A DNA stretch of 64,000 nt from Gordius sp. MW1. Its lineage: Eukaryota; Nematomorpha; Gordioida; Gordea; Gordiidae. The notes under the pieces are model-generated. The model was not told the DNA's origin and made no database searches. It saw nothing but the letters and a program-made list of their open reading frames with translations. Made by a program: the position numbers and the translations under genes. The number at the start of each line of letters is the position of its first letter. Positions within the stretch are counted from its first letter, which is position 1. Shown piece by piece: positions 44,607 to 56,963 of the stretch. The DNA lies in the NCBI GenBank assembly GCA_964036665.1, contig OZ038529.1, forward strand, positions 2,604,001 through 2,668,000. The letters run 5' to 3'.

Positions 44607-45573
44607 AAAGTATTCTTAACGAGGGACAAAATTTCAATTTAAATTAAGGCTCGCTCAAATGAACAGTTTTATTAAGATTTTTTATAACTTTATCGAGATT
44701 GTTTTGTTTTCTAAAAAATGGAGTATATTTTGAGTTTGCAAAATATTTTTAATCTCTGTTTTATAGATTAAAGCCAATTTTTACCAAACAATGTTTTTAT
44801 ATAGTATTTAAATGCGAAAAGTTTTCATTTCGAATTTTAAGCTCCTCCCATCCTCTATTTTGTCCTAAATTTAAAAAAAATTGGGTCATTTGCAAAAATA
44901 TCTACTATTTAGTTATAGATTTAAAAGTCAATTAAAGATTTGGGCAAGCTCAATTTGTTGTTAGTTAATTGCTGATTAATCAAAAAACGAATTATTAATT
45001 ACGTTCATCAGTTCAATAAAAATTTTATAATAAATATACACTTTTAATGTTATTTCAGTATTTTATTTAAAATTTTGAATTTGCCCCTCAATAATTGTCA
45101 TCTTGTTTTTTTCTAAATATTGTATCATTATTTAAATTATACTATATTAATAACCCGAACCATTACGTTATTTGATATTTCCTATAACTAATACATCCAA
45201 CATAATCAAGGTTCTTTCTAAATAAATAATTTTTACTCACAATTATAAAATATGCATGTTTACCAAAATTTTATTTGTTTTTATTTTACCTCTTTCGATT
45301 TTAAATTTATATTTGCGAAACCATAAACCAGAATTCGTTTAAATTCAATAAGTCATTGCCATTTTAAATTATAATTTTAGATTCCTTTGATTTTTTCATA
45401 TTGTAATTTTTGATAGATTATGAGCTAAAAGGTTATGTTTGCGATATAATTTTTAAGTCGTAAAACAATGGTTTTTATTTATTTTTAAGTCTCGATATCA
45501 AACTCTCTAAGTTCAAGCCTTTGGTTATAAGATTTAAAATTTGTAAATTGAAAGTTAGCATTTAGAAATATAC
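44607..45573. other. AT-rich interval, nothing recognised
   Basis: No supported feature. Confidence 0.5.
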
Positions 45574-45650
45574 TAGTTGTGCCCGGCCAAGCGTTGTTTT
45601 GGCTTAGTCCTTAATTAGCTAAATTCTATATATGAATTAATAGAACATAT
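45574..45650. repeat. Short dispersed repeat (GTGCCCGGCCAAGCGTTG)
   Basis: ACTAGTTGTGCCCGGCCAAG then CGTTGTTTTGGCTTAG recalls a sequence found at many arthropod retroelement tails. Recognised from memory only; no coding part. Confidence 0.3.
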
Positions 45651-45953
45651 ATGAAAAATTTAGGGTCATCTATAGGATAGTTTTTGATGTAAAAAAATAT
45701 AATGCTATATAATTGAAACAAATAGTATTTAATTTAATAATTGTAAAAAGCATATTTATTCATAATTAAATAGAATTGTAACAGTTTTAAAGACTTATAA
45801 GGTATTTGTTAATTTTATAGGTTAAAAAATGCGATGTTAAGGATAAAATTAATATGCACAATTGGGTGACAAAAAGTTGTAAACCGCTGCTGGTATATAA
45901 AAGTCAGTCATAATGTTCGACAATATAGAGAAAATATTTTAGCACAACGTTTA

Positions 45954-46200
45954 AATGGGCGTAGCCAGGAGGGGGGTGGGAACCCCATAAAAATTAAAAA
46001 ATTTATGCTTTGCCCCCTCCCCTAATTGAACTTTTAAACTTTTCGCCCCCCCCCCCCCCCCCTAAATGACGAAAAAAAAATTTTCAATACAAAATCCCTT
46101 AAAAATTAAAAAAATTAGGTTTTGCCCCCCCCCCCCCCCCCCGATTAAACTTTTAAACGTTTCGCCCCCCCCCCTAATCCAAAACCTGGCTACGCCCATG
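45954..46200. mobile_element. MITE-B copy with intact target duplication
   Basis: AATGGGCGTAGCCAGG at the left and CCTGGCTACGCCCATG at the right, with a perfect 8-bp duplication AACGTTTA at 45946-45953 and 46201-46208. The interior has three long C-runs and duplicated TTTTGCCCC...AACTTTTAAAC blocks. Confidence 0.9.
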
Positions 46201-46536
46201 AACGTTTATAATAGTGTAATGTCATAGCCTAAAATCTATGGTATCGAAATGAAGGGATATTAAAAAACAACCTTCAAATTTGGTTAAATGAAGGCTTTTA
46301 TAATATTTGATTGAGATCAAAATTAATTAGAAAAATACAAATTTCCGCGAGTATAAGTAATGGAAGCGAAATATTTATACACGAGAAAAAAAATTAGCCA
46401 GTAAAATTTTGATCAGGTAATTGAGGTGGGATTTACTTATAAAAGCAGTATAAAAATAATGGAAAAAGAATATATATAATAAGTTTAGACCTGCAATAGT
46501 AGCTAAATTTGATGGAGGGACTTATAGTATATTTAT

Positions 46537-46693
46537 AGGCGTAGTCAGCATTGGAATTAGATGGGGAAGATAATGATTTAGGGAGTGGGAAAAGGATAAT
46601 TTTTTAAAATTTTAACCATAGTTTTAATAAATTTAAAAAAAATTGATTTGGAGGGGGCAGCCGCCCCTCCCTGCCTCCCTCTGGCTACGCCCA
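46537..46693. mobile_element. MITE-A copy
   Basis: AGGCGTAGTCAGCATTGGAA at the left and CTCTGGCTACGCCCATT at the right, with GGAGGGGGCAGCCGCCCCTC inside. Confidence 0.7.
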
Positions 46694-46948
46694 TTAATAA
46701 TTTCGATACATACGGTTTTCAGTTTAACCGAGAGATGCTAAAACATATTTTTTAAATATATAAATGTATAACAGGTGATAATAAAAGAAAAATGTGCTTA
46801 AATTTAACTAAAATTAAGTTGGGAACAGATTTAAGCTGGAAGATGGATATGGTTGTGGGGAAGTTTTGCGATAAACATTTTGGTATTAGTAGATAATTAA
46901 GCTAAAATGAGAATCTATGCAGCTATATCTATTATGGAGGTGAAAAAT

Positions 46949-47437
46949 TTAAAAATGCTCAGGTCCAGTCAAAATCGTGGCTTCAACAACGTTGCACATC
47001 AAGCGTTTAACAGCGAGACGTAAACTATTGAAAAGTTTTCGCTGACTGATATTGCGCATCAAGATATTCGGTACACAAATTTTCAAATGCAGAATATGAG
47101 GTGGTATTCCTGCCACATCAAGTGAATTTAATTCGTTAGGATAATTAAAAGCGTTCATCAGCAACAACAACAGTGTCAACCGACTTGTAAGTAATTGGAT
47201 TGCCTTGAAAGTTAGTCAGAATGAGATTGTTAAGCTCGTGAACGTTTCTATACTTGGGGGCAAGAATAGCCCGTTGGTGGAGCCAATGTCGATCATGATA
47301 ATTACCGTTAATATTTGGAAATATTTTTTCAACCAAAGCAGTTTCGAACGGAACAAAATTGCATAAGTTGGTAGGATAAAAAATCCGTCCTGAGCATATA
47401 TTTTAACGGGCCCGGTTCCCTTCCCAATTTCTAGCAA
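46949..47437 (-). pseudogene. Helitron PIF1-like helicase, C-terminal relic
   Basis: Three overlapping minus-strand frames make up one degraded protein: DIG-like start GKGTGPVKIYAQDGFFILP, then RAILAPKYRNVHELNNLIL and TYKSVDTVV, then NYPNELNSLDVAGIPPHILHLK, ILMRNISQ and NVVEATILTG. This order and wording are those of the C-terminal part of Helitron-encoded PIF1-like helicases (family knowledge). At least two frameshifts. The helicase Walker motifs, which would lie upstream, are not seen. Confidence 0.8.
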
Positions 47438-47444
47438 TTAGTGG

Positions 47445-47940
47445 GAGAATATCTCACTTGCAGAATGATTTTGTAAACTAGACGCATATTAGTAGTTATA
47501 TGTAAGGTTTTGACATAAGGCAACAAAATAGAATATTTTAGGCAGACATTGATAACGTGCGCAGGGGTGGATAGTGCGAGCATCGGTAAAGTTTGACTAA
47601 AATTTCTTGAAAAACGGGGAAGTTGTGTTAAACCAAATTTTATTTGTTAAAAAAATTAAATGAATTAAAATTAAATTTATCACTTATATGTGCATACATT
47701 GTGTGAAAATGGCATGACGCCTTTATTTTAAGTCTATACGGCACATGTGTATTGCGAACAATGAAAGGGCTACATAAATATATGAATCCTTTCCATAAAC
47801 GTAGCTAGGGATCTGAAAAAAATGGAGTCGGACAAAGATTATAAAAATAACTTGGAAAGGGGTGGCAAAATTATGTTATTTTAACATTTTAAGCATTCTC
47901 TATATACAATCTAATAAAAAAGTAACAAAATAATATACTA
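47445..47940. other. AT-rich interval, nothing recognised
   Basis: No supported feature. A MITE-A-like degraded stretch (CATAAACGTAGCTAGGGATC) may lie at 47796. Confidence 0.4.
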
Positions 47941-47944
47941 TGTT

Positions 47945-48490
47945 TTTAATTTAATTATGCCCGAATCTTATCAGCATGCCCGCCCGAAAATTTAAATTTA
48001 AGACATCTGCCCAAGCAAACCGAGCCGGGCTTTGCTGGTCTCGTCTGGACGACCGTAGTTAGGAACATTAGCAAATAAATCTTAGGCGTATTTATGCATA
48101 TGATCCGGACCCGGTGTATGAAGAGGGCAAAATGGTTAGTCCTACCTAACGTTAATTCTATTAGCGTCGTTAAGAAATCTCGCAATTGAACATTTCTTCT
48201 GAGGGAAGTTTGGTCTGATTTAAATGGATGTAGAGCAGACGTTCCGATTCAATTTTGGCATACATATTACGATATAATTGACGGCATTTAAAAATATGAT
48301 TTTCTTCGTGCTCTCGAAGCATTATTTTGTATGAATAATATAATAAACATTTCGGGCTGGGCAGCTCTTATAATTTCGGCTTTGCGGGCGGACACATAAA
48401 AGAGTTCGAGCGGGCAGATCAATTATAAAATCGGACTAGGCCGGGTTCGGGCAGAAGAATTTTAACAAATCTGACCTCTGCTTGTAATAT
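47945..48490. mobile_element. Decayed hAT-B-like non-autonomous element
   Basis: GCCCGCCCGAAAATTTAAAT and AACCGAGCCGGGCTTTG at the left; GGGCGGACACATAAAAGAGT, CGAGCGGGCAGATC and GACTAGGCCGGGTTCGGGCA at the right. The termini are decayed. Confidence 0.5.
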
Positions 48491-49078
48491 TAATAACCAG
48501 ACTTCGTAAAAATAAAATACGAAAAAAGAACGAAACTTGAGAATGTTTGCTAAAGCGCGCGTTATTTTTATTTAAGAAAATGGTGATGTTTTAGGGTATC
48601 GAGAATATTTATTTGTCACAGAGTTATATATTTAAAAAAACAGGCGCAGTTGAGTAAAAAATTGAGACACACAAGACAAAGCAATCGTGGAAAAGCTTTT
48701 TAAGGCAATAAGCAGCACCATAAGGATAAATAAGTATAAAAACGTTGTATCTCTCGTCCGCTAAATGGCGGTGAGCACTACCCAAAAACAAGGTTACAGC
48801 TGTGATAAAAAGTATATATAAACCATCTAGGATGCTAAGGTTTTGGTGGCAATCGGTCGAGAACTTTAGAAGTTTTTCAGAACAAATAAAACGGAGTTAC
48901 ATTTTTATATAAGATCGAATATAAAAATTTTTAAAGCTCGTATCAAACAGAGTAGTTAATGTAATCAGGAATTTTCAATCCGTTTATATAAATGTCGTAT
49001 ATTCTAATTACAATAAACCATTATATCTCGTGACGAAGAAGGAATCTACAATAAAGACAGAAAATTGTATGGGGAGCG
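48491..49078. other. AT-rich interval
   Basis: CCGCTAAATGGC at 48758-48769 differs by one base from the recurring 12-mer. No gene recognised. Confidence 0.4.
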
Positions 49079-49276
49079 GTGGATATTTCAAAAATTATAC
49101 TGCAACCATATTCCCCAGATATTCCGATAGAAGAATATTTCGAGAATGTAAAATATATTCTAAGAGCCAAGGAATGCGCAACGGGAGATGAATTGAAACA
49201 GATGTACAAAAAATTATTCACTGCATATTTTGGATTTAAGAATGTGATCCAATATAATACTTACTTAAGTCTATAA
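49079..49276 (+). pseudogene. Tc1/mariner-type (DDE) transposase C-terminal relic
   Basis: The reading ILQPYSPDIPIEEYFENVKY then ILRAKEC resembles the conserved C-terminal block PYSPDLNPIEExxxxxK of Tc1/mariner and IS630-type transposases, including the third acidic residue. The upstream catalytic part is lost or out of frame, and no inverted ends were found. Confidence 0.55.
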
Positions 49277-49339
49277 AAATTAACATACATATTGATATGT
49301 ATGATCATTATATGAATTTTGGAAAATAAATATTAATAA

Positions 49340-49530
49340 AGCTAAACGCTCTCAAGTGAAGACACTAAAATAACATATTTATCAAATAAAAAATTATTAC
49401 ATATATATGTTATTAAGTTTAAATCATCTTCATTCATTGAATTTTAAAATTTTTAAGGCATTTAAATATATCATTCAGTTTAAAATATAATATTTGGTAT
49501 AATCAAGCGTGAAATATATGGTCCAAAACT
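49340..49530. repeat. Dispersed repeat shared with 63380-63525
   Basis: About 150 bp (TTATTAAGTTT...CATTCAGTTT...ATATATGGTCC) align with 63380-63515 at moderate identity. Non-coding; family unknown. Confidence 0.55.
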
Positions 49531-49998
49531 CCAAAAACAATTGAAGTCTGAGATCGGATGTTTACGAAATCCGCTAGATAGCTTTTGATTAAAGATATTT
49601 ATATTGATATACTTTTGTTTAAAGCTGCCGATATGCTTTTAATTATTATTATTCGATCCATTATGGCTACTTTTTACGAATATAATATATAAACATAATG
49701 ATTTGGTTGCATTTTATAGCATTTTTATCACAACTCTTAATTTATTTTTGTATTTTACTCGAGAAGCGGCAAGGGATTTGAAATATTATTACGGAATTAA
49801 GATACCAATTTATTGTTTAAGTAAAACATTATGAAATACTTGAAAATTGGGCAACGTCTACCGATTTCTTTTAAAAAGCTAATCCCGCTTGGTGCGAAAG
49901 TCCCTGAGCAGGAGGCGACAATGAGGGTTAAAATATTGGCTGTTAGGAGAGCCTGGTATTTGGCAAATTATAATTCTGGAGGGGGCGGTAATGTCTAT

Positions 49999-50949
49999 TA
50001 GAGATCTGCACGGGCGGGTACGGACGGGCTTTGTATCATAAAAATTTTAACGGGCCGGGCCCGGACGGGCTTAACAATTTATGGAACGGGCTCGGACGGG
50101 CCTGAGATTTTTCTAACGGGCTTGAACGGGCCTGACGTTTTATAAACGGGCCTGAACGGGCCAGAGATTATATAAATGGTCATGGAATTGCAAAGGTCCT
50201 TAAAAGTCAGACAATTATATTATATAGATTATTAATTGCTTAATTTTTTTAACCTCTAATTTTTAAATATCTTGTAGTAAGTTCAATTATTTAGTTACAA
50301 TGCACCAAAATTTTTGTGGTTAATTTTATCACAAATTTTACTGGTATAATCATTATTAAGGCTATATAATTTAATAAATATTTTTGTTCTAATCTAAACT
50401 TAGGTGCATTAACAAATATAAATTAACCAAATCAATGTAAACTGCTTATTGAAAGTTGAATATTCTCATGTAATTTTATTAAAGTATTTTAATTTAATGG
50501 TAATATTCTAACTTCTTAGGAGTATTAACTTAAATTAATCAAATAAAAGTAAAGTTAAAGGTGGAATATTTTCATGTAATTTTTTATAGTAATTTAAAGT
50601 ACTACAATGAAATTTTGTAGGTGTATTATCTGCGGAAATAATCGTTGATTTATAATTTTTACATGATAATAATTGATGTTTTTTTATGAATATGTCATAG
50701 AATAAAATTATGCGAAATTTTTTATGAATTGGGCCTGGCGCGGAGTTATTTTAAAAAAATTTGTACGGGCTTGAGCCGGCCTGACGTTTTTCTTAACGGG
50801 TACGAACGGGCTTGAAAAATTTAAGGACGGGCTCGGACGGGCCTAAAGATGTACGGACGGGTTTTAAAAAAATGACGGGCGGGGCCTTGAAGTTTTGAAA
50901 ACGAGTACGGGCGGGCCGACCTTCTAAAAACGGCCGTTGCAGATTTCTA
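49999..50949. mobile_element. hAT-B non-autonomous derivative, 951 bp
   Basis: The ends are TAGAGATCTGCACGGGCGGG and the complement of TAGAAATCTGCAACGGCCG. A perfect 8-bp duplication ATGTCTAT stands at 49991-49998 and 50950-50957. CGGACGGGC repeats fill both flanks and the interior is AT-rich without transposase. It interrupts the endonuclease part of the non-LTR element right after DFTCID. Confidence 0.93.
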
Positions 50950-52138
50950 ATGTCTATACAGGTGAAATCCTATTTAAGGGGTAGACCATTTTGCCAAGGG
51001 ATGAGAGTTAAGCCGTCAGGCCGCATTCTTCCTAACAAAGGGTTTAAAGGCTCTAAGACCGATCAAACGTTGGCCCTTTTTAGGGCAGCCTGAATAAGTA
51101 ATTGATTGGTGTGCCTTATATATTTATATTTGTTATAAAGCAGTATAGGGGATGCCTTGAATATATGTCCACGCGTTGAGAGCGATTGCGGCAGGGGTAC
51201 GGGTTAGAAATAAGGTATTCCCATTCTAAGGTCAAAAAAGTATTAAAGCCCGGAATCCTCCACCATCAATCCAGATTGTGAACTCGGATATGCTTCTAGC
51301 CACTCATTACCCTATCCATCAAAAACCAAAGATTTTAGGTTGAAGTACTGGCGGACATCGCAGCAAGAGGTAATCAACGAAGCGCGATACGAGGTCAACA
51401 TCCCAATCTTTTTGTCTTGAGGCTATAGATAATGGGGTCCCTGGGTTGACGTGGACGACCCAACATCTAGGGCCAGCCCAACGAAGGGTCATTACATGGT
51501 ATTGTAAGTTTGTTGATTAAGTTATGGATAGACTCAAGATACGAAAGCTATCAATGAGATTGATACAGCTGGGCATACATCTAAAAGGCCGGCTTTAGTG
51601 GGTAGTGCGGCTTGGAGAAAGGAGGATGTGTAAAATTTTAAATTCAGAATTGTTTCCAAAAAGCTCTTGACAACACTTTGGTAGCTCTCTAATATTTTGG
51701 GAAGCAGAAAAGCAGCCGATGAACGAAATAGTGTTGGATTTTGGATATATTAGAATAGTTTTAAATTATTAAGGCATGGTGTTTAGGGAGGATTTTAAGG
51801 AGTTTCATTTTTGAATTAAGGGTGGATAAGTGATTTTGCAAAAAATAATTTAAGGCAACTTCCCAGGTGGGTTAGATTATTCATTCGGTTTTTAAAAGGG
51901 TTTAAAAGATGGATAATTTTTTGTGTCAGGGCACTGGACTATGTCGCATTTGGAGATATTCTACTTTGTGTTAAAGCGGGTTTAAAGTCGTAAATTAGCT
52001 GTATGGCTTTGGATTTTTGGGAAAACCATATAGGGTAGCATCATCCACGTACGAAACATTTAATGTTAGGGCGCATTGAGTAGAAAGTAATTTAATTGAA
52101 CCACACCTAGGCAAAACAGGGTGTGCCTAAAGGGTCAC

Positions 52139-52340
52139 TGTAGTGACAGTTATTAGTTTAGTTATTTGAATATACGCTTCGTTATTTGTAACATAATTAC
52201 CTATTCTAAATATATGAATTTATCGTCTGCATATGATTTTATCGTCTGCTTATAATTACTCGCGGTATTGAAATAAAAAGTCGTTTGTTGAGTTTGGAAT
52301 CTAAGTTATTTGGTGTTCTACCCCTGCCCACGTCATTACA
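52139..52340. mobile_element. Solo LTR, 202 bp
   Basis: It starts TGTAGTGAC and ends GTCATTACA (inverted termini), flanked by a perfect 5-bp duplication GTCAC at 52134-52138 and 52341-52345. The flanking non-LTR RT reading resumes across it. No internal retrotransposon sequence. It is not the same family as the Gypsy-1 or Gypsy-2 LTRs. Confidence 0.88.
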
Positions 52341-52529
52341 GTCACCCTGTTGGATAGCACTCGATAAACAATTTTCCAAACTTGAGTCTTAACGTAACGT
52401 AATTCAAAAATTCAGGGTATTCATCAAGGAAAATGTTATTTACTGTTTCTCTGCGAATTAAGGCATTGGCAAAATCCAATTCAACCATGCAGATTTTATT
52501 ATCGTTTTTTTTTTTATATTTGTTTTAAT

Positions 52530-54680
52530 AATGCTTATAACTTTAACTAAAACTAAATAAAAAAATATAAGTTATTATTATGCTTGTACACTATGTTACT
52601 AAATTTTATAGACGATTAATAAAAATAACAGTTTCTATAATATGGACAGATTCGAAAAATTTACATTTGTAAAGCTATCTTGTGTGCCACTACTTATCTA
52701 ATATATGTAGTTTACATTTTTGAGCACACTAAAGTGTGAGTTTACTTATATATAGCTTAATTCCATATTTAAACTGGCGCTTTTAGATTACTGTTTGAAA
52801 CATTTGATATTAAATATTATCAGTTTGTTCCCAAAATTTATTGCATTCGTATTATTTTGTCATAGAAACCAAAGTAATTCTCAACATTCTTTAAATTAAT
52901 TTCGTTATAAAAGTTTTATTTATTAATAAAGCTTAAGATCATATATATTCTTGTTTTGCAAAATTGTAACATTTTGGGAAAATTAAATAGATTAGATTGC
53001 ACCTGCCTACTACCACTATAATGTGGAAGGTAATATGGCAAAACAAATGCATAATTTTGAGAATCTCGTACCGACGAGAATTCTAGATATGTCTCGACTT
53101 TAAAATAAGATTTTATACTATATATCTATAAATGTTCTCCTAAATTTTTTAAAATTGTGGACCATTTTTTTAATCGAAATCTTTAAGAACATGTTTTTTA
53201 TCGCCTGCGCACTACTTTAGTATATATATTTTTCTTTTTTATATTTTATATCCATTTTTATAATGTTTATAACTTCAAATAAATTTAAATAATAAAAAAC
53301 ATGTTATTATTATGCTTGTACACCACAAAAAATTGTATAATGTTATTTACTAATTAATTAAAATAACAGTTTCTATAATATGGGTAGCTTTTAAATATAA
53401 TTAAATTTTTAAAGCAATCCCGTCTACCGCTACATACAAAAAATTTCAATTAATAAAAGAAGTTTAAAATTTTAGAAATACTAAACTCTGGGTTTACCTT
53501 TTAACTTAATTGCATACTGGGACCCTTAGTTAGCTTAGCAACGACAAAAATACGTAATGCTTTTAAATCAATGATTTAAACATCTGATGTAACTATAATC
53601 AGTTTGTGTGTAAAAAATTTATTGCATTTATATTATTAATTATATTGTCATAGCAACCACAAAGATGAGTGTGGATACTTCAGGTCATTATTTATTACTT
53701 AAGTAACTAGTTGCACACATTACAAAGTTGGAATAAAATAAAAGTAGCATTGTAACCATTAATTAGCACAAGAAATTTAAAGTTTCTATGAATTGCACTA
53801 TATAATTTGATGACAAATACTTTTACATTCAAAAACAATTCTATCACGCTGTAAGACTATAAGATATAATGCCCCAAAATATTAACTTATAGCATTTTTA
53901 GAATAATTTGCCATAAAATAATTATTTATTACTAAAGCTTAGGCTCGTATATTATTGTTTTGCAAAATCGTATCATTTACAATAAATTCAATGGATTAAT
54001 ACACACCTCCCAGCCCTACAATTAAAATGTGAAAGGTAATGTAAATGGCAAAACAAATCCATAATGTGATTTGTCGCTTGAGAATTACAGGTATGCCATG
54101 ATGAGTTGAATCATAAATCTTGGCAGACTAATGATTGAATATTATCTTTTCAAATGAAAGATGCTCTCGAGGATAGACAGGCATTAAAATCGCAGGGGTG
54201 CCCAAAAATATTTAGACATTTTAGCCAAATTCACATAAGTACTCTGTTTAATTAACTATAAATCATTACATCAGACAGGATGGTGTAATTGTTGCGAAAT
54301 TTGAAGATGTTTAAGTATTATTTATACTTTATCAGAATCATGTTTGTATGTTCATATTATATTAATGCTCAGGATAAAAATATGTAATAAATCTAATATA
54401 TAATAATTTACAAACTTCAAGGGTCACTCATGTTTTATTTAATAAGCTGTTGGAAGACGTTCTCCCCCGTCTTAACATTCGGTATCCTTTTTACTAAAAC
54501 AAACACTTAATATTCTTATAGCCAGTACAAATTTTCGTTCGAGGATTCTTGGCCAATCTTGGAAGAAACCCTCGATGATGCTATATCAGAATAGTTTATC
54601 ATTTTATTTGACGCTTTTTGTCTTTTATATTTAATGTATTTATATTATATTACTGTCAACGGATGTTCAACAATAAACTT
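52530..54680. other. AT-rich interval without recognised gene
   Basis: About 2.1 kb. A diverged direct duplication is suggested by similar blocks at 52540-52870 and 53255-53650 (TATAACTT...AAACTAAATAAAAAA, ACAGTTTCTATAATATGG, ATCAGTTTGT...AAATTTATTGCATT), about 710 bp apart. No exon recognised. Confidence 0.55.
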
Positions 54681-54689
54681 TTTAATAAA

Positions 54690-55130
54690 AAAAAATTTAT
54701 CAAGGAGCCCGCGATTTTTCTGGGTTTTTCCGTATCGCTAGGAGTGCATCTGAAGATGACTTTTCAGGCCTACCCGAAATTGTGGTTAATTTATTTAGAT
54801 TATTTTCGAAGTCTAGCTTCTGTGACCTTTTTTTTACCTTCGTTGCGTGACTAGTTAACTTTATCTCCTTTAGTGATTGCACCTTGGTAAAACTCCCTTC
54901 ATTTTATATATTGGTATAAAATAGCTTTCCCTCCACTCATCCGATACCGTTTGCAGCTATGTTATATGACTACAATTAAAAGTACACCTAAGGGCTCTCG
55001 GCGTTTTAAAACATTCGATAGGTATATTAGCAGGTCTCACCGCTCTCCCCGTGATCCTCTATTTAAGCACCTGGTAAACCTGATCATCTGTTAACTGTAA
55101 GCTATCTACAACCGTTTTATTATTTGATCG
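54690..55130 (-). pseudogene. RTE-like non-LTR retrotransposon RT relic
   Basis: Minus-strand frames give GRAVRPANIPIECFKT (near 55050-55000), matching the GKAVGPDxIPVE motif, then EGKLF...GSFTKVQ and SLKEIKLTSHATKVKKRS (near 54890-54820), matching the YRGIKLMSHTMKxxER block of RTE-type RT (family knowledge). Stops and shifts abound. An open stretch at 55378-55584 upstream may belong to it but shows no diagnostic motif. Confidence 0.6.
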
Positions 55131-55639
55131 TTAAAACGTCTTTCAAGTTTGGTAGCCGGAACCATTTGATTTTTCATTTAGTCCCTACGACTTATGTAAT
55201 TTCGCCTTGGAGATGATACAGTTCATCACAACAAGTATGCTTTGGGCTGACCCCACCTGTTTCATGATATTAAGAGGATGTCGATCTGCGCAGACCGATT
55301 TCCACTTTTTTACGTTATTAGAAGATTTATATTCTATTTAAAGCAAGTATTTGTGATGGCCAAATCATGTGTCACAGCTATCTTCGATATTTCTTCGCCT
55401 TCATTGTTTCTCGACCCATATCCATTTTCATCATGATGCGGGGTCTGTTTTGCCAAAGTGACTGTTTATCAGGTCCGACTAGAATTATCTCTAAGAGATT
55501 ATATGAAGTATTTGGTTTAATTTTTCTCAATAGGATCCTTTTCTCCATCTGTACATCCTGTTTGTGGAACATAACCGGACACAAAATTAATCATTTGACC
55601 TTCTATGCAAAGTTTAAACATCATTAGCCGACCACTTTA

Positions 55640-56330
55640 TTTGTACCTGTTGGCTAAACGCTTCTCCCCTCTCTCTCTTTACAAAATGCCGCTTGCTAAC
55701 ATTAGTTACTTTCTCATATAAATAATATAATGATTTTATTCGTACTGTGACCCCCTCAATATATATTATTTTCCCCTAGTTCTCTATAGATATATAATAA
55801 AAATATACGATTAAATGCATGTTTTGTTCTGATCGATTCGCGATTTATGGGAATTAGGCTACTTAGTAATTATTTGAATAAATTATTATTATTGTTGTAA
55901 AAACCGTAAGTAAATTTATAAATAAATAAGTCAAATAATAAACATAGTTCTAACATTCTCTCATTTAATTAGTTTATAATTTCAACAGTGCCTCAATGAC
56001 ATTATACCGCAGATGTTAAGCTAATATGATCGTCACGATATTTTTAGCATTTCTAAACCATTGAAGTAAACCTGCACCAATCATCCTTGCTTTTGCTCCT
56101 TTTCATCTAATTTCTTGATTTCATGCTATATCAACACGTCTTGCTGAGAGTGTCAATAACCAACATCTAACGAGCCCACTTTCTATCTTGTCTTTACAAA
56201 CTAATTTGTTTAGCTATTTCCCTTTGCTGAGTGACCCTCTTTAAATTTTAGGTAATACGGGGCCATGCTCGTCGTTTCAAGAGGACGCTATAGCGCTTTC
56301 ATTGCTTTCAGTATTGTGTACTTTAATATA
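55640..56330. other. Interval without recognised gene
   Basis: No supported feature on either strand. Confidence 0.45.
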
Positions 56331-56339
56331 GAACATTTG

Positions 56340-56490
56340 GATAAGGGGTGACGCACGGCTATCCAGGCCTGACAGCCGTGCTTACGATGTGATATATATT
56401 TTAAATTTTTTCGAAATAAGTAAAAAGCGGGATTGAACTCCCAATCTTCAGTTTCGAAGACAAAACTATACTCACAAGTAAACCGCTTAA
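56340..56490 (-). repeat. tRNA-derived SINE-like sequence
   Basis: On the minus strand, AAGCGGTTTACTTGTGAG then a stem TCTTC...GAAGA and GGGAGTTCAATCCCGCTT (B-box-like). Adjacent sequence contains a palindrome CACGGCTGTCAGGCC...AGCCGTG. The acceptor and T arms overlap, so it is not a working tRNA. Confidence 0.35.
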
Positions 56491-56963
56491 ATAGTCTGTA
56501 GTCGATTTTCACAGACATGATGAGATGAATTGTGATGAGTTTTTAGAGGTTTAGATTAACACGGATAAATTTAATATAAAAGTTAAACAAATAAATAGCC
56601 TTGTATAGCAATGATCTATAGATTTTAGATGAAAATAACTTCAATCAGTGGCAATTCAGCTTCAAAAAATGTTAAATATATCTGTAAATGTAGAGTTTCT
56701 AAGGAAAATACTCATACACATCATTGTTCAGCGTAAAGTTCTATATCATAATATTTGTCACATTAAGGGATGAACTTACAAAGTCAATATCGGTAGACCT
56801 GTGTAAATGATGCGTGTTTAAAAATACATTTATTAAGCATCAAACATCATAAATCAGCTATTTACTTATAAATAAAAAGAGAATATAGATTAAAACCTTT
56901 ATTTTTAAAATAAAACATTACATTGTACGCACGTAATTATTCAGGATCATATTTCGTCTTATT

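Larger units (their letters stand above)
49850..52510 (-). pseudogene. Non-LTR retrotransposon with restriction-like endonuclease, interrupted twice
   Basis: Read downwards on the minus strand. RT motif A (VELDFANALIRRETVNNIF) lies near 52490-52430. The GGTGAC of the QGDPLGP block is cut by a solo LTR. The catalytic box VSYVDDATLYGFPKN lies near 52070-52020. A C-terminal segment contains AALPTKAGLL...AVSISLIAF and EWLEAYPSSQSGLMVEDSG (51600-51250). Then come RMRPDGLTLIPWQNGLP and DFTCID (51040-50950), a PD...D pattern fitting a restriction-like endonuclease as in R2/R4/NeSL-type elements (family knowledge). After a MITE insertion, FAPSGISFLKEIGRR follows (49930-49870). Many frameshifts and stops. 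The clade is tentative. Confidence 0.7.

Noticed and set aside
49021-49221. Minus-strand open frame opposite the Tc1-type relic
   Set aside because: The plus-strand reading carries the PYSPDxPIEE motif; the minus frame has none.
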